From positions 6,358,932 to 6,422,931 of the forward strand of contig CM119263.1 in assembly GCA_051294375.1 (NCBI GenBank): a stretch of 64,000 bases of DNA. The letters run 5' to 3'. Each line of letters opens with the position of its first letter. Positions within the stretch are counted from its first letter, which is position 1. The translations under genes were made by a program, and so were the position numbers. The notes beneath the pieces were generated by a model. That model had not been told where the DNA came from, did no database searches, and saw nothing but the letters and a program-made list of their open reading frames with translations. The DNA comes from Paraspadella gotoi (lineage: Eukaryota; Chaetognatha). This document shows positions 48,753 to 59,361 of this stretch, piece after piece.

Positions 48753-50099
48753 TAAATTAAATTTAAAAAATTTTAAATTAAAAAAAAAATTAAAAAGTAC
48801 TTTAAAAAATCTATTTTAGCATTAAAAAATATATAAAGATAAAAAATATTCAAAAAAGAAATAATTAAAAAATAGGATAAAGAAAAAATAAAATTTTCAT
48901 TAAAGTATTTTAAAATTATATTCATGACATAAAGGTGCCCCTATAGACCTTTCCCCAGTATGTATCCCTATCAGAACATACAATTCTACATGGTAGTCTT
49001 ATCCCTATTGGTAAAAAAATCATATATAACGTTGGTCCCTCAAAAAATTATCCATTCCCACCCCTTTCTGTTCAGTCTCTTAGATATTATGATTTTTCAT
49101 TAATGACTTTCTAACAGAAATGATGTGTGATATCTATTAGAAAACTAGGACAGATAGTAATCTAACCTTGTGTTGTATAGATGCTCCCTCTATTTCCAGA
49201 AGACAACACTGACTTCCCCTTCCCAAATTGAATTATTAGATAAATAAAACATTTTTAAAAAATAAAGCAATATATGTTTGAATAAATAATATTGATTAAA
49301 TACTAAATCCTTCATAAAAATATTAAAATAGAAAAATGAAAAATAGTGAAACAAGTAATTTGCAAATTTTCATACAAAAGTTTTGAATAAAATATAACGC
49401 CTAAATGGGGTTAAAAAATTATTAGAGACAAAATTAAGATGAAATTAATACAAATCAATATGAATATATATATTTGGATAAGAAAAAAGGGATAATTTTT
49501 CAAAAATGAGGAGATTTATTTATTTTTTTGCGTTAAGAAATAAAAATAAAAATCATTGAATCATCGTAAAACCATCTAGTTTGAATGACAAATCGATTTC
49601 TTTTATTTTAGCTATAAGTATTACGTAATTGCCCATTGCCAAATGTGCCCAGACCTCTTCACTACAGCGCTATCGTGAAATTTTGTTCCTAATCCTCTGT
49701 TAAATTAGTCTAAAAAAATCGTACCCAGGCCAGACTGTTGCCTATTGAAAACCCAATTAAGCCGTAACCCTTGGTATAATAGGATATTAATATAATTAGC
49801 GGGTGATATGGTAGTAAAGAGCATAATTACATCAATTAGTATTATCTTTGCTATAATTTATTAATATATTCAGTATATATGTTGAATGTTGATGTATAAA
49901 ATATGAAAAACAACGGTTATTATCAATAATATTAATTTTCGAGCGTTATTCATCTTTGAGTCGCTCTTCGTCTTTGGTAATCTTTGTTCAATGTTCACAC
50001 AATAGCTTGATGAAAGTTGGTATAACAGGGTTGGTCCTATTGGTTCGAACCAACTCTCTACTGCATTATGCTCGGCGTGCCCCCCCCCCCAATTTTTCT

Positions 50100-50245
50100 A
50101 TTATGATTTGCCGCTCGGTTCTATTTACGCTGCGCATTTTCTCTCATTCCTAATTTCGGTCGGTCGTCGCGCCGTCACGCTGCCGCGATGTTATCGGGAT
50201 CATGATATCGTTGGGAAAACCAGAAAATTGGTCGGGGGAAACCGA

Positions 50246-50279
<34 letters not shown>

Positions 50280-50690
50280 CTCGTCCTCCTTTCGGCGCCC
50301 GACCGAGATTTCTCGCTCCGCTTTTCCTCCCGCTGAAAAATCGGGACGAAGATTGCGATGGCGGGATTCCCCCTTTTCTATGAGCTGCGCGACCGCGAGC
50401 GGTGGTCGCGGAACCCTCGTCGCCGCCGACAGCGACGACGACGAAAGGAACGACGCGGAAGCGACGACGACGACCGAGCCGACGATGAACGAAGGGGGGT
50501 TGCGTTGTGGGAAACGCCGCTCGCGCTGTCCTCGGCCGATGGCATCATGGAATCCTTACTCTTCCCTTCTCGGGCCGCGACGACGACGACGAAGGCTCCC
50601 GCATAATTTCGGTCGACGTCAAGCAGACGAGGGCGCTAATGTATGCCGAGGAATTCCCCGCGCATAGATGGCGGGAAGATGGCGACACGG
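50100..50690 (+). promoter_or_regulatory. CpG-rich region, candidate promoter and first exon
   Basis: Abrupt rise in GC and CpG content after 5 kb of AT-rich DNA, with a CT repeat at 50246-50280. Several frames are open (Arg/Asp-rich) because of GC content and CGA triplets. None can be chosen as coding with confidence. It precedes the exons at 50877 and 51077. Confidence 0.4.
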
Positions 50691-50876
50691 ATTTTTTTTT
50701 TATATTTTTAAACGACTCGCTGATTTTGCGCTGCCAACTAAACGCATACATAAAATCAGTGCTGCGCGATCAACCGGGTGGAGAGTGGGGAGGGGAGAAA
50801 ATAAAGTAATAAAAAAATTGTATTTTGCCGCCGATCACCTTTAATATCGATTACACCGTCGCGCTCTGTTTTTCAG

Positions 50877-51184
50877 CAAACGTTTTTGGTGATGACGATT
50901 GGTACATCGGCTGCTTCGGCGACCCGCGCCGAAGATCCATTGCTCAAACTACCCCCGACCAATTAAGTCCTCCGCACAGGTTATTTCTTTTCCCAATTTT
51001 GTCTTCCGAGTTATGGAGTAGTCGTATATATCACTCTATTAACACTCATCTGGATTTTCTCTTCAATACCTTTCAGCGAAAATGAACAAATTTTGGATCG
51101 CAGATCTTCAAATGCGAAAAGTTCATCTGAAAAGGCATGCAAATACGATGTAGCTGCATGCTGCCGTGTTTGTGGAAGTGATAG
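50877..51184 (+). CDS. Two internal exons of an unidentified gene (partial)
   Basis: Exon 50877-50979 (acceptor TTTTTCAG, donor CAG/GTTATT) reads NVFGDDDWYIGCFGDPRRRS and onward. Exon 51077-51184 (acceptor CCTTTCAG, donor AG/GTGAGT) reads SENEQILDRRSSNAKSSSEK and then CKYDVAACCRVCGSD. Phases match (split codon AG+C). The end CCRVCGSD, with a strong donor just after it, looks like the first half of a zinc-binding CxxC module cut by an intron. Nuclear receptors have such a split in their first finger, but the expected following exon was not found in the next 1.6 kb. Start codon unresolved; a donor at CCGG/GTGGAG near 50777 would fit in phase. Confidence 0.5.
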
Positions 51185-52479
51185 GTGAGTACATATTTTA
51201 TTTTTCATGCAATTCGCATACGTGCTCATAAAGGCCTCGAAGCTTGTAGTGCAAAAAAATTCAGTGATTCTGTAGTATTTTACTTTTAGTCTAAAGAAAC
51301 TGAAATATATCATCTACCAAAAAACATAATTCTTACCAAAGAACTGAAAACTTAAAAATGTCATAGTATTTTGTTTCTATATAACTGCGTAAATATGATC
51401 GTTAATTAGTTTTTGTCATAATTGCTGATCACTTAGGCATCAGTCATAACCGCGTTTTCTTATTATGGTGAAGTTGTATTACATAAGAATATCTGTGCTT
51501 TGCTTATTTGAAAAAAGATTTCAAATATCTTTATATATCAATCTTTATGACAGGTTTTTCCAGATATGGGCACATTGTTTGCAATTCCTGAAAGTGATAA
51601 AACGATATAATATTTATAGAGCTACTTTTGGCATTTTAAGTTGATCAATCAGCAAACACTAAGCTCTAAAAGTTTGGAATTTGTATGGCTGTTTTTAACT
51701 TGGCTTTGTTTTACTGCGCTGTGACTGTGATTTTTATATATTATATTATAAATTTTGTATATAAGTTTGAGACATTTTAAAAAATTTTAGCAGAGAAGGA
51801 TTTAGCTTGCCGTTCCATTCTCCTCTTCCTCTTCTTTTCTCCTCCTCCTGCCCCTCGGTATATTTTGTCTTGCGATACATTCTCTAGTTTCTACTCTTCG
51901 CGAAATATACAATTTTTTCCCTCAATTTCCTCACGCCTTCAATACCCCTCAAGTTTAGAAATGTTTTTAAAATTTTGTAATAGTTATTTTAAAGCTATTC
52001 TTTTGTTCCGAAAGGTTATTTCTTTTCTACTCTTATTTATTGACTTACTCTTTATATGACCTAACTTTTCACCAAGCTAATTAGTAATTACCTCTTTTAT
52101 ATCATTGAATGACAGTGGTACGGACTTCGCCGGAAATAAATTTGTTAGTCTTAAAAAAACTTGATATCGCAGACGCAGTGTTTAATGCATGTATAAATTT
52201 ATGATCTTCATAATGTAAAGTGAGGTCTAGCTCTATTGCGACCAGCTTCAGGTGCTTACAGCGCAATAACGGTTTATGATAGAAGAAAAAAAGGAGTGTA
52301 ATTGGAAACTAGGCTAATTTCTCTTTCAATCGTTATCAAAAATGTTTGGAAAATTTAGCGGCAACTTTGGTAATTGATGCTTTTTGCATATCATGTATTT
52401 TTTTTTGTGAAATCCTTTCTTTCGTTCTTTTGGATTACGAAAAAGTTTTAATTAGATTCAAGAACTATTTTTTGAGACA

Positions 52480-52530
52480 GTGAACATGTTTCGACTTTAA
52501 ATTCAAGTCTTCATCAGCACTTGTGATTCG
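52480..52530. mobile_element. Fragment related to the foldback element
   Basis: ACATGTTTCGACT followed by AGTCTTCATCA matches the reverse complement of the centre of the element at 57495-57660. It may be a distant or decayed copy. Confidence 0.4.
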
Positions 52531-52816
52531 ATAAACAATTTTCACATTACAGGAAATGTGCGAGAGAAAAGTGGGAAAAGGTTACCAACAAAGATTTTGA
52601 GAAAGGGACAGTAGTTAAAGTTGAGGACAGGATAAGTTTAGACCAGAGAGAGAGATATTGAAAAGAAACTTGGTGTGATTGTGTGTGGGAGAGAGAGAGA
52701 TAAATAGTGAATCTGGGTAAAGGCAAATATATACATTTAGGTAATAAACAAGGTAACATAGGCAAACTTAACAATTAAAAAGAAAATAAATTAGTAACCA
52801 TAATTAATTAATCATT

Positions 52817-52841
52817 NNNNNNNNNNNNNNNNNNNNNNNNN
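52817..52841. other. Assembly gap, 25 Ns
   Basis: Lies about 100 bases before the start of the duplicated 6.6 kb unit. Confidence 0.98.
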
Positions 52842-53580
52842 TAAAGAGAATGAAATGGAAAAGGAAATTTATATAAGTGGTGAGGGATAGCTAAGAATAA
52901 AGTAAGGGAAAATTAAGATAAAAAAGAGCTCAAAGTGAGCTGTCCCCCCCCCAGCCGGGCAAAGGAAGGACGGGACGATGGTGCCGGGTCATTGGCTTGT
53001 TATTGGCTGTGAGGACAAGGTTGTCGCAAACGAGATCGAGGGAAATATATCATAATTTTTCGCCCCGGTTCGTAACAAAATTTTGGGAAATTTTGGCGAA
53101 AATGAAGATGAAGATGGTAACTTCTGACTTGAGACCGCGCAGTTTTTCTGAATGTAATAACCCTGTGTTAATGAAAATGTAGGATAGAGTAGCAGGTTGT
53201 CCAACGCATCCCCTCCAGAATTGGATTCCTGGGCGCGGTCACAAAAGCATATGCCGACATCTCTGAAACCTTGGAAAAGGTCATGGTTGCCAAAAGTTAA
53301 TATTTTTTATGAATTGTGATATCTTTACAATTCTTAACATGTGTATTAATTTCCATGTCATAATTCGTTTATTTATCCATTCAAACGAATTTTTTTATTT
53401 AGTTCTTAAAGTTTGAATAGAATCGTTCAAATAAAATAAATTTTATCTATTTGTCTTATTTTAGCTTTAAACTAATATTTGGATAAATTGAATTAAAATA
53501 TAATATTTAATGGAAAAAGTAATTGATGAAATTAAAAATTAAGTTTTGATGAATTGTTTATGGAAATGGGTATAAATAAA

Positions 53581-53614
53581 AAAAATATTTCGGTTCAACA
53601 ACCGAAATATTTTT
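53581..53614. repeat. Perfect hairpin, 15-base stem and 4-base loop (unit 1)
   Basis: AAAAATATTTCGGTT, loop CAAC, then the exact complement. It recurs unchanged at 60173-60206 in unit 2. It may be a transposon end or a structured element; function unknown. Confidence 0.85.
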
Positions 53615-54562
53615 TCATTTAATTATCAAACACAACGAAAAGAGAGATTACAATTATTTTATTATATATATAAATTTATGTATATACAAAATTATATCTT
53701 ATTAAAAAAATTATTTCATTTTTTTAATAACAAATATATAATTTAATAAAAAGCAAAAAATATTTAAATAAAAAATAATTTCCAAACAAAAATTGGTACA
53801 AAATAAATCATTTATTAGGTAATCGCCATACTTTTGCTGACGGGAACTGAACTGGTTGGTTATTGTTTTATACATACATCATTATATTTTTTTCTTGTTG
53901 TATCATAAAAATGTTTTTTTCGAATTTTAAAAACTGATATGGGTAGAGCTAAAAAAATAAATAAAAAATATTATTAATACTAATAATAATAATAATAAAC
54001 TATTAATAATAGATTTCCAAATTTTTATGTTTTATCAATTAAAATTAGTAAAAAAATATAAAATTATAGTATGTTAATAATGATAATTTTTGGGAGTTTT
54101 CCCCCAATTTAACCCACTTATCATCGAAATGTTTTCATTGCCAATTCATTTATAAATATTGAAATGTTTCACTAGTTAAAAAAAGTGATAGTAAATATAT
54201 GATGAACAAATGAATTTTGTATTATAGAACTTCTAATGATAAAAAGTGACAAATTCTGGCCCGTCTTAGTAGTTAGGGTGAAGGGTAGTTAGGGTTAGGG
54301 GTGGTTACTGGTTAGTTAAAATTATGGTTACGGTTAAAGGTGGTTGGGGTAAAATTAAAAAAAAACAATTATTTTTTTTGTGATCAATTAATTAAAAAAT
54401 TAAATATTAATTATATTTTTTTCTTTAATTCAAATTTAAATTTTAACAGATAATAAAAAACCAGGGCTTAAGCATTTAGTTTAAGGAGAATGAGAGAGAA
54501 ACATGTATTATAATAGCTTATACTTAGTTAAATCAGAATTATATTATTATTTTTTTAATATT

Positions 54563-54580
54563 AATCCGGAATTCCGGATT
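54563..54580. repeat. 18-base perfect palindrome (unit 1)
   Basis: AATCCGGAATTCCGGATT, identical at 61154-61171 in unit 2. Could be a protein-binding dyad or a remnant of an element end. Confidence 0.8.
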
Positions 54581-55610
54581 CATCATCTCATTAGTTAATT
54601 GTGGCATAAACGAGCAGAAATGGGGCGCTCTGGGAAAATAGTGCCAAAACTTTTTGGTGTTTTTCTAATGGACAGTAAACACCGGGTATCACAATGGAAA
54701 AGATTATGACATTTTCTTTCGTTTTTTGATTTTCGTAAACTCGATCGTTCTCTTCGGAAGACTAATTGCTTGCCCAATCCCCCAGAAAAAAAATTCGGTT
54801 GAATTTTTTTTTCCATTTCTGAGTTTATCTTTGAAAAACTCTTTTTACAAGTTCAGCCCGATCCTTCTTCGAATTCCTCCAATCCACGTTGGTCTTTGAG
54901 AGAAGGAATGTTTCCTGTCTCACCGTCGATCCCTCGGTGAAAAAAAGCCTTTCCGAATTTTTTTTTTTCGGTCTGCCTAGTTATATTGTCGCTTTCCTTT
55001 TAAGAGTTGGAATTTTAATTTTATTTAAAAATTGGTTTCTCGGGTGAAACCGGATTTTTTTTATTACTTAAGACCGATGACGTGATCGACACTGAAAACG
55101 TGATTGATAAGTCCAAAGGGGAAGTCTCTCGCATTTTTCCTAACATATATGGTTTCGTGTCATCGCGCGACTTATGATCTTGAATTATGTCACGACAAAT
55201 GTCACGAAATTAGTTTTTTTTTTGCCTGATTGCCTCCTACGTCTCGAGTTTAAAAACACACATCAAACTTTTTTTCGTTTAAATTAAAATCATTCGGTTA
55301 ACTTCGTCCTTTTTTCTTTGGATGTTGCTTCGACCATCTTTACTTCAAGCTATGTCAAAACATTACGTTCCTTCTTTGGGCCATTATTTTAATATTATAT
55401 TGTAACTAATCATTTATGTATTTTGAGTAATTTTTACTTTTGCTCCGACTTTCTTTTTCTTTCCTTAGGCGTTGTCTGATTATCGGATGAATTTCTAGAT
55501 GACCTTCCCACCCCTAGGCATTTTTGTGTTAACAACCAAAGACGTAATGACGTGCTTTTTCTCTTTTTCGCGATCTAACTAGTTATACAATCTTTCTTGT
55601 CAAATCGACC

Positions 55611-55617
55611 TATAAAT
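55611..55617 (+). promoter_or_regulatory. Candidate TATA box of PDZ-LIM gene copy 1
   Basis: TATAAAT lies 310 bases upstream of the ATG, implying a start near 55640 and a 5' UTR of about 285 bases without a coding intron. The same motif is at 62203-62209 in unit 2. Confidence 0.4.
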
Positions 55618-55926
55618 GCTCTCTTCGATTTAAAAACATACAGCGGGCATAGTTCCAATCGAAGTTTTGCGCGTAGGAACTTTGAAGCGGAAAACAAGCC
55701 CGTTCCTAAGACGAATGAGTGAGCGAATTTGATCGAAGAAATCTCATCGTTATCTTTTTTTTTCGCTTATTGAACGCCAATCTGAAGATTTTTTTTTCTA
55801 TTCGATTTGCCTCTTTCCGAATCCTCCAAGAAATTTCTGACCTTGAAGTATGCGGCTCGACTTTTTGAACGATTCGAAACCGGTAGACAACTGTTATCCG
55901 AATGAAAGGAAAATACTGTTGAAACC

Positions 55927-58900
55927 ATGGCAGAACTCGACATCCAAACGGTTCGTCTTAAGAGGATTGACACTGGAACCCCCTGGGGTTTTCGATTACA
56001 AGGTAGTTATTTTTTGTTCATTCTGACCATTTATTTCAAACAGTTGATTTTTTTATTCATTTCATAAATATATGGGGTGTTCTGGTAAGGGTGGTTTAAG
56101 GTTAAGGAAGAGTAGAGTTAAGGTAGTTAGTAATAATATTTACTTATTTTTAAAAAAAAAAGAAATTTAATGTATTGTTTCTTAAAAGAATCGAAAGTAA
56201 AATTTTACCGAGTTTATAATTAACAAAATATATGGCTTTTAGTTTCTTTTAGTAAAAATTGATTTGCCTTCATTACTTGATTACTTAGCTTTACCCTAAT
56301 TTCTGCTTATTAATTTTTTTTTCTTGCATATCCTAATTATTTAGGAGGCAAGGACTTTCACACGCCATTGTCCGTTCAGAAAGTCGCTGAGAAATCAATT
56401 GCGAAACGGGCCGGAGTTAAAGAAGGCGATGCTATTCTTGCAATCGGCAAAGCAAAAACAGAAAATCTTGATCATGAGGAAGCAAAAATGGAAATTATAC
56501 GTAATGGAAATGAACTCGAGTTTATCGTTTGTGGTATTTTAAGGAAATCAATAATGTATAAACTGTAAAGCTGTAAACTGGTATGTGCAATTGTGCATAC
56601 TTTCTAATTCAACAATTTTTTTTCTAAACATTACAGTCCAGCGTGGTGCGGTCAAAATTTGGCAGCCTGAAGTGACGCCTATTTCGTCTTTGCGACCTAA
56701 AGAGTTTAATTTGAACAAGCCAATGGGCGAATCTCCACCTCCATTACAAAAACCTCCTTGCAAGCCCATAAACCATCTTACGTTTCGATTGGCGTTACCC
56801 ATAATAGAGCGCCCAAGGTATTTTAGCAATCCTATTTTTCTAAAAAGTTTGTGTGTTAACCAACTTATTTGCCTCAAATAAATTCTAGGGTTTTGCACCA
56901 TCAGCATCGGTTAATTTACCTGATAATAAGCAAATGATCCAGCAAGTCAACTCGCCATCTCCCTATATTCAGCCGAAAACGCAGCAGAAGCATTTACTAG
57001 TCAAATGGGAGCACACGTTTCAAAACTGAAGTTACGGGATTAAATCTTAATGATAAAAAACCAGCGATGCCGCACCGACCCTCGTTGTATGGAGAAGATG
57101 AAGGCAGCCATCCACAGGTTAAAATCAGGACTAATACTGATAGTAATAGGACTATAACTCTTTGATCATTTGCAATTGACTTATACTATAATTCTGGTTT
57201 TACTTAGGTTCAATCACGTTCTTTTATGATGCTGCAACAAGCCTTAGACGATTCTGAAGGGACACCGAATCTTCCAGTTCTAGATGGTCAAAAGAGGGCG
57301 GGGTGAATGCTCCGAATCCAGAATTACCATGCCCTCAAGGGGTGACACCGATCAGGCCTGTGAAACCACCGACTCCAAAAGCTCCATCTGAAAAATTACC
57401 CCAGCAACAACATATGACTTGCTTTGTTTGCAGCGGATTATGCACAGGTTTGTCGTTGAACAGCAGATTACCATAATGAAAATATAGTTTTAGGATTTAA
57501 GAAGTGTAACGAAAAATTCGTTTAACAACAATTTATTAAGTTTATAAGGACATGTTTTGACTCTATTTGTGTGATGAAGACTCGAAACATAGTCGAAACA
57601 TGTCCTTATTAACTTAATAAATTGTTGTTAAAAAACGAGTTTTTCTTACACTCCTTAAATTTACAATTAAACAACAAAAAGAAAGATTGAATACAAAGTT
57701 ATAGGATTTTAATTTTATCTCAAAGATAAGAACACCAAAGCTTTTTAAAATTCTAATACTTAAGGGAGTGGTCTTTTATACAAAACAATTATTTAAAACA
57801 TTATACCACTTCATTGATAGGGAAGCCAGGTACCCTGGGTTAAATAAACTTCACTGAGAAAGTTTGGATTGAAGTCTTGCAATGATGCCCGGCTATGTTA
57901 TTATTTAATTTTCTTTAATTTTTTGGATTCAGATATAGCTCAAGAAGTCACTTTTTAGTAGTTTACTTGGTATCTGTTTGTCCATTGATTTGTCCCTCTC
58001 ATTTATCAATTAAGTTCACACTTGGTAAATTAACGCAAGACCTTACAAGTGCACGTTTATGTATCATTCTGGTGGAGTCATTTGATCACCTAAAAAATTG
58101 TTCACACAACCAAAAAACAATGCCGTATAATTCATGAAATACTAAATCATTTTAAGTGATATTTGGCTTTTCTGCATATTGTTCATACTTTGTCACGTGA
58201 TCAAAAGTTAAATGCAGCATACTGTGTGTAATATTTGTTTTTTTGCTTAACTTAACATAAAAGTTAAAAACAATTTAAACAATATATATAAATAATAATA
58301 ACTTTTATTCAACTTTTTTTGTTCTATGGGAATCAGTTTATGAATGTAACCTTTTGCGACGATTTTGCTGTGGTTCTGCACATAAGTGGCGTCGTCATTG
58401 TCGTTGTCGGCGTTCCAAATTATAAATCGCCTTTTTGATGATTAAATTTGGGTGTATGAAGATAAAAATTTATCTACATCTTCTCATCATCGATGTCCTT
58501 AAAATTGGGTCAGGACAGTTATTAAATGTTTTGTTTGTTTTATCAAAACAAACAAATCTCCTTTATTTTATTTTTATGTTTCTTTCTCTCTCTCTTTTCT
58601 CTTTTAATTATATGTAGAAATCTCTCTCTCTTTTCCCCAGTGCTGATTCATTGAAAAAAAAACGAGTCTGCAGCTGGCTCTGCTGGGGCTCTTTCTTTTT
58701 CTCTCTTTTTCGCCTGTGCTTCTGCCTTTTGACTTTTTTTTTTCTGTTCTCTCTATTCTCTCTCTCTTCTCTCTCTCTCTCTCTTTTTTTCTCTTTTTTT
58801 TTCTCTTTTTTTTTCTCAGGGGCTGCGTCTGCTAATCAGTTTATTGATAATAATTTTTTTTTTTCTTTTTTTTTTCAGAAACTAACTTTAATTTTCCTCG

Positions 58901-59361
58901 CGTACTTATTATTTTTTTAATTGACAATCGCAAAATAGAATTAATTTTCTTTTCTTCCCTTTCTATTCTTTCTTTCTTCTTTTCTTCTCCTTCATTCTTT
59001 CTTTCCTTTCTTTATTCTTTCTTCTTTTTCTTTCTGTTTTATAAATTATTTCTTTTCTCAAATTTGATTTTTTAGTATCAAAATTTGTCGTCAATCCAGA
59101 TTTTTCTTATGCGATTGCGACGATCCTTATGCTTTTAAGATTGTTTAGCATAAATATTGTAAATTTTGTTGACAGGAGTGTTTGTAAAGATCCATGGTCA
59201 ACCACTCCATCCTGATTGCTTTCGATGCAAGATTTGCCGGATGAATCTTAAACAAAAAGGATTTATTTTGGATTAATAATGAAATGTACTGTGAAACACT
59301 ATGCCAAGCAATAGTTTCTCAACCACCTGCTCCTGGAATGGTTCCAGTTGTCCTTAATTAA
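55927..59361 (+). CDS. PDLIM: PDZ and LIM domain protein, ALP type, copy 1 (frameshifted as assembled)
   Basis: Exons: 55927-56002, 56345-56526, 56637-56817, 56889-57117, 57208-57447, 59176-59361. With unit 2 as guide the product would be 365 aa, the usual ALP/PDLIM3-class length. Exons 1-2 form a PDZ domain whose carboxylate-binding loop is PWGF (residues about 19-22) and whose later strand holds AGVKEGDAILAIG. Exon 4 has a ZM motif (NSP...LYSAEN in unit 2). Exons 5-6 form one C-terminal LIM domain: CFVC, HPDC, CKIC, then YC and C. Such proteins bind alpha-actinin at Z-discs and actin fibres. This copy has one-base indels at the exon 2 donor, 56748-56752, about 56957, about 57017, about 57276 and about 59274, each breaking the frame. 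As written it could not make a full protein. Intron 5 (1.7 kb) holds a foldback element. Confidence 0.88.
57495..57660. mobile_element. Foldback MITE-like element in intron 5 of PDZ-LIM copy 1
   Basis: Two arms of about 63-66 bases (57495-57557 and 57595-57660) are inverted copies with a few mismatches, around a 37-base centre GATGAAGACTCGAAACATAG. No open frame, so it would be non-autonomous. Related pieces lie at 48646-48752 and 52480-52530. Confidence 0.75.
58573..58900. repeat. CT/T-rich low-complexity tract in intron 5
   Basis: Imperfect CTCT and poly-T blocks. The 89-codon plus-strand frame across it is a Phe/Ser/Leu repeat translation. Confidence 0.8.

Larger units (their letters stand above)
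44836..50100. other. AT-rich intergenic region with transposon fragments
   Basis: No exon recognised in 5.3 kb. It contains a poly(A) run at 46862-46887, a GC-richer island at 47.3-47.47 kb, a TAGGGTAGTGGGGGTAATTC-type motif near 48330 that looks like repetitive-element sequence, and half of a foldback element at 48.65 kb. Confidence 0.6.
51185..52943. other. AT-rich stretch, no exon recognised
   Basis: May be intron of the gene with exons at 50877 and 51077. Contains a foldback-related fragment near 52.48 kb and a 25-N gap. Confidence 0.5.

Noticed and set aside
50040-50053. Possible tRNA B box (GGTTCGAACC)
   Set aside because: It is the centre of a short palindrome TTGGTTCGAACCAA. No cloverleaf or A box at the right distance.
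54271-54305. Telomere-like TTAGGG units
   Set aside because: Only two or three scattered, imperfect units, present in both duplicated copies. Not a telomeric array.
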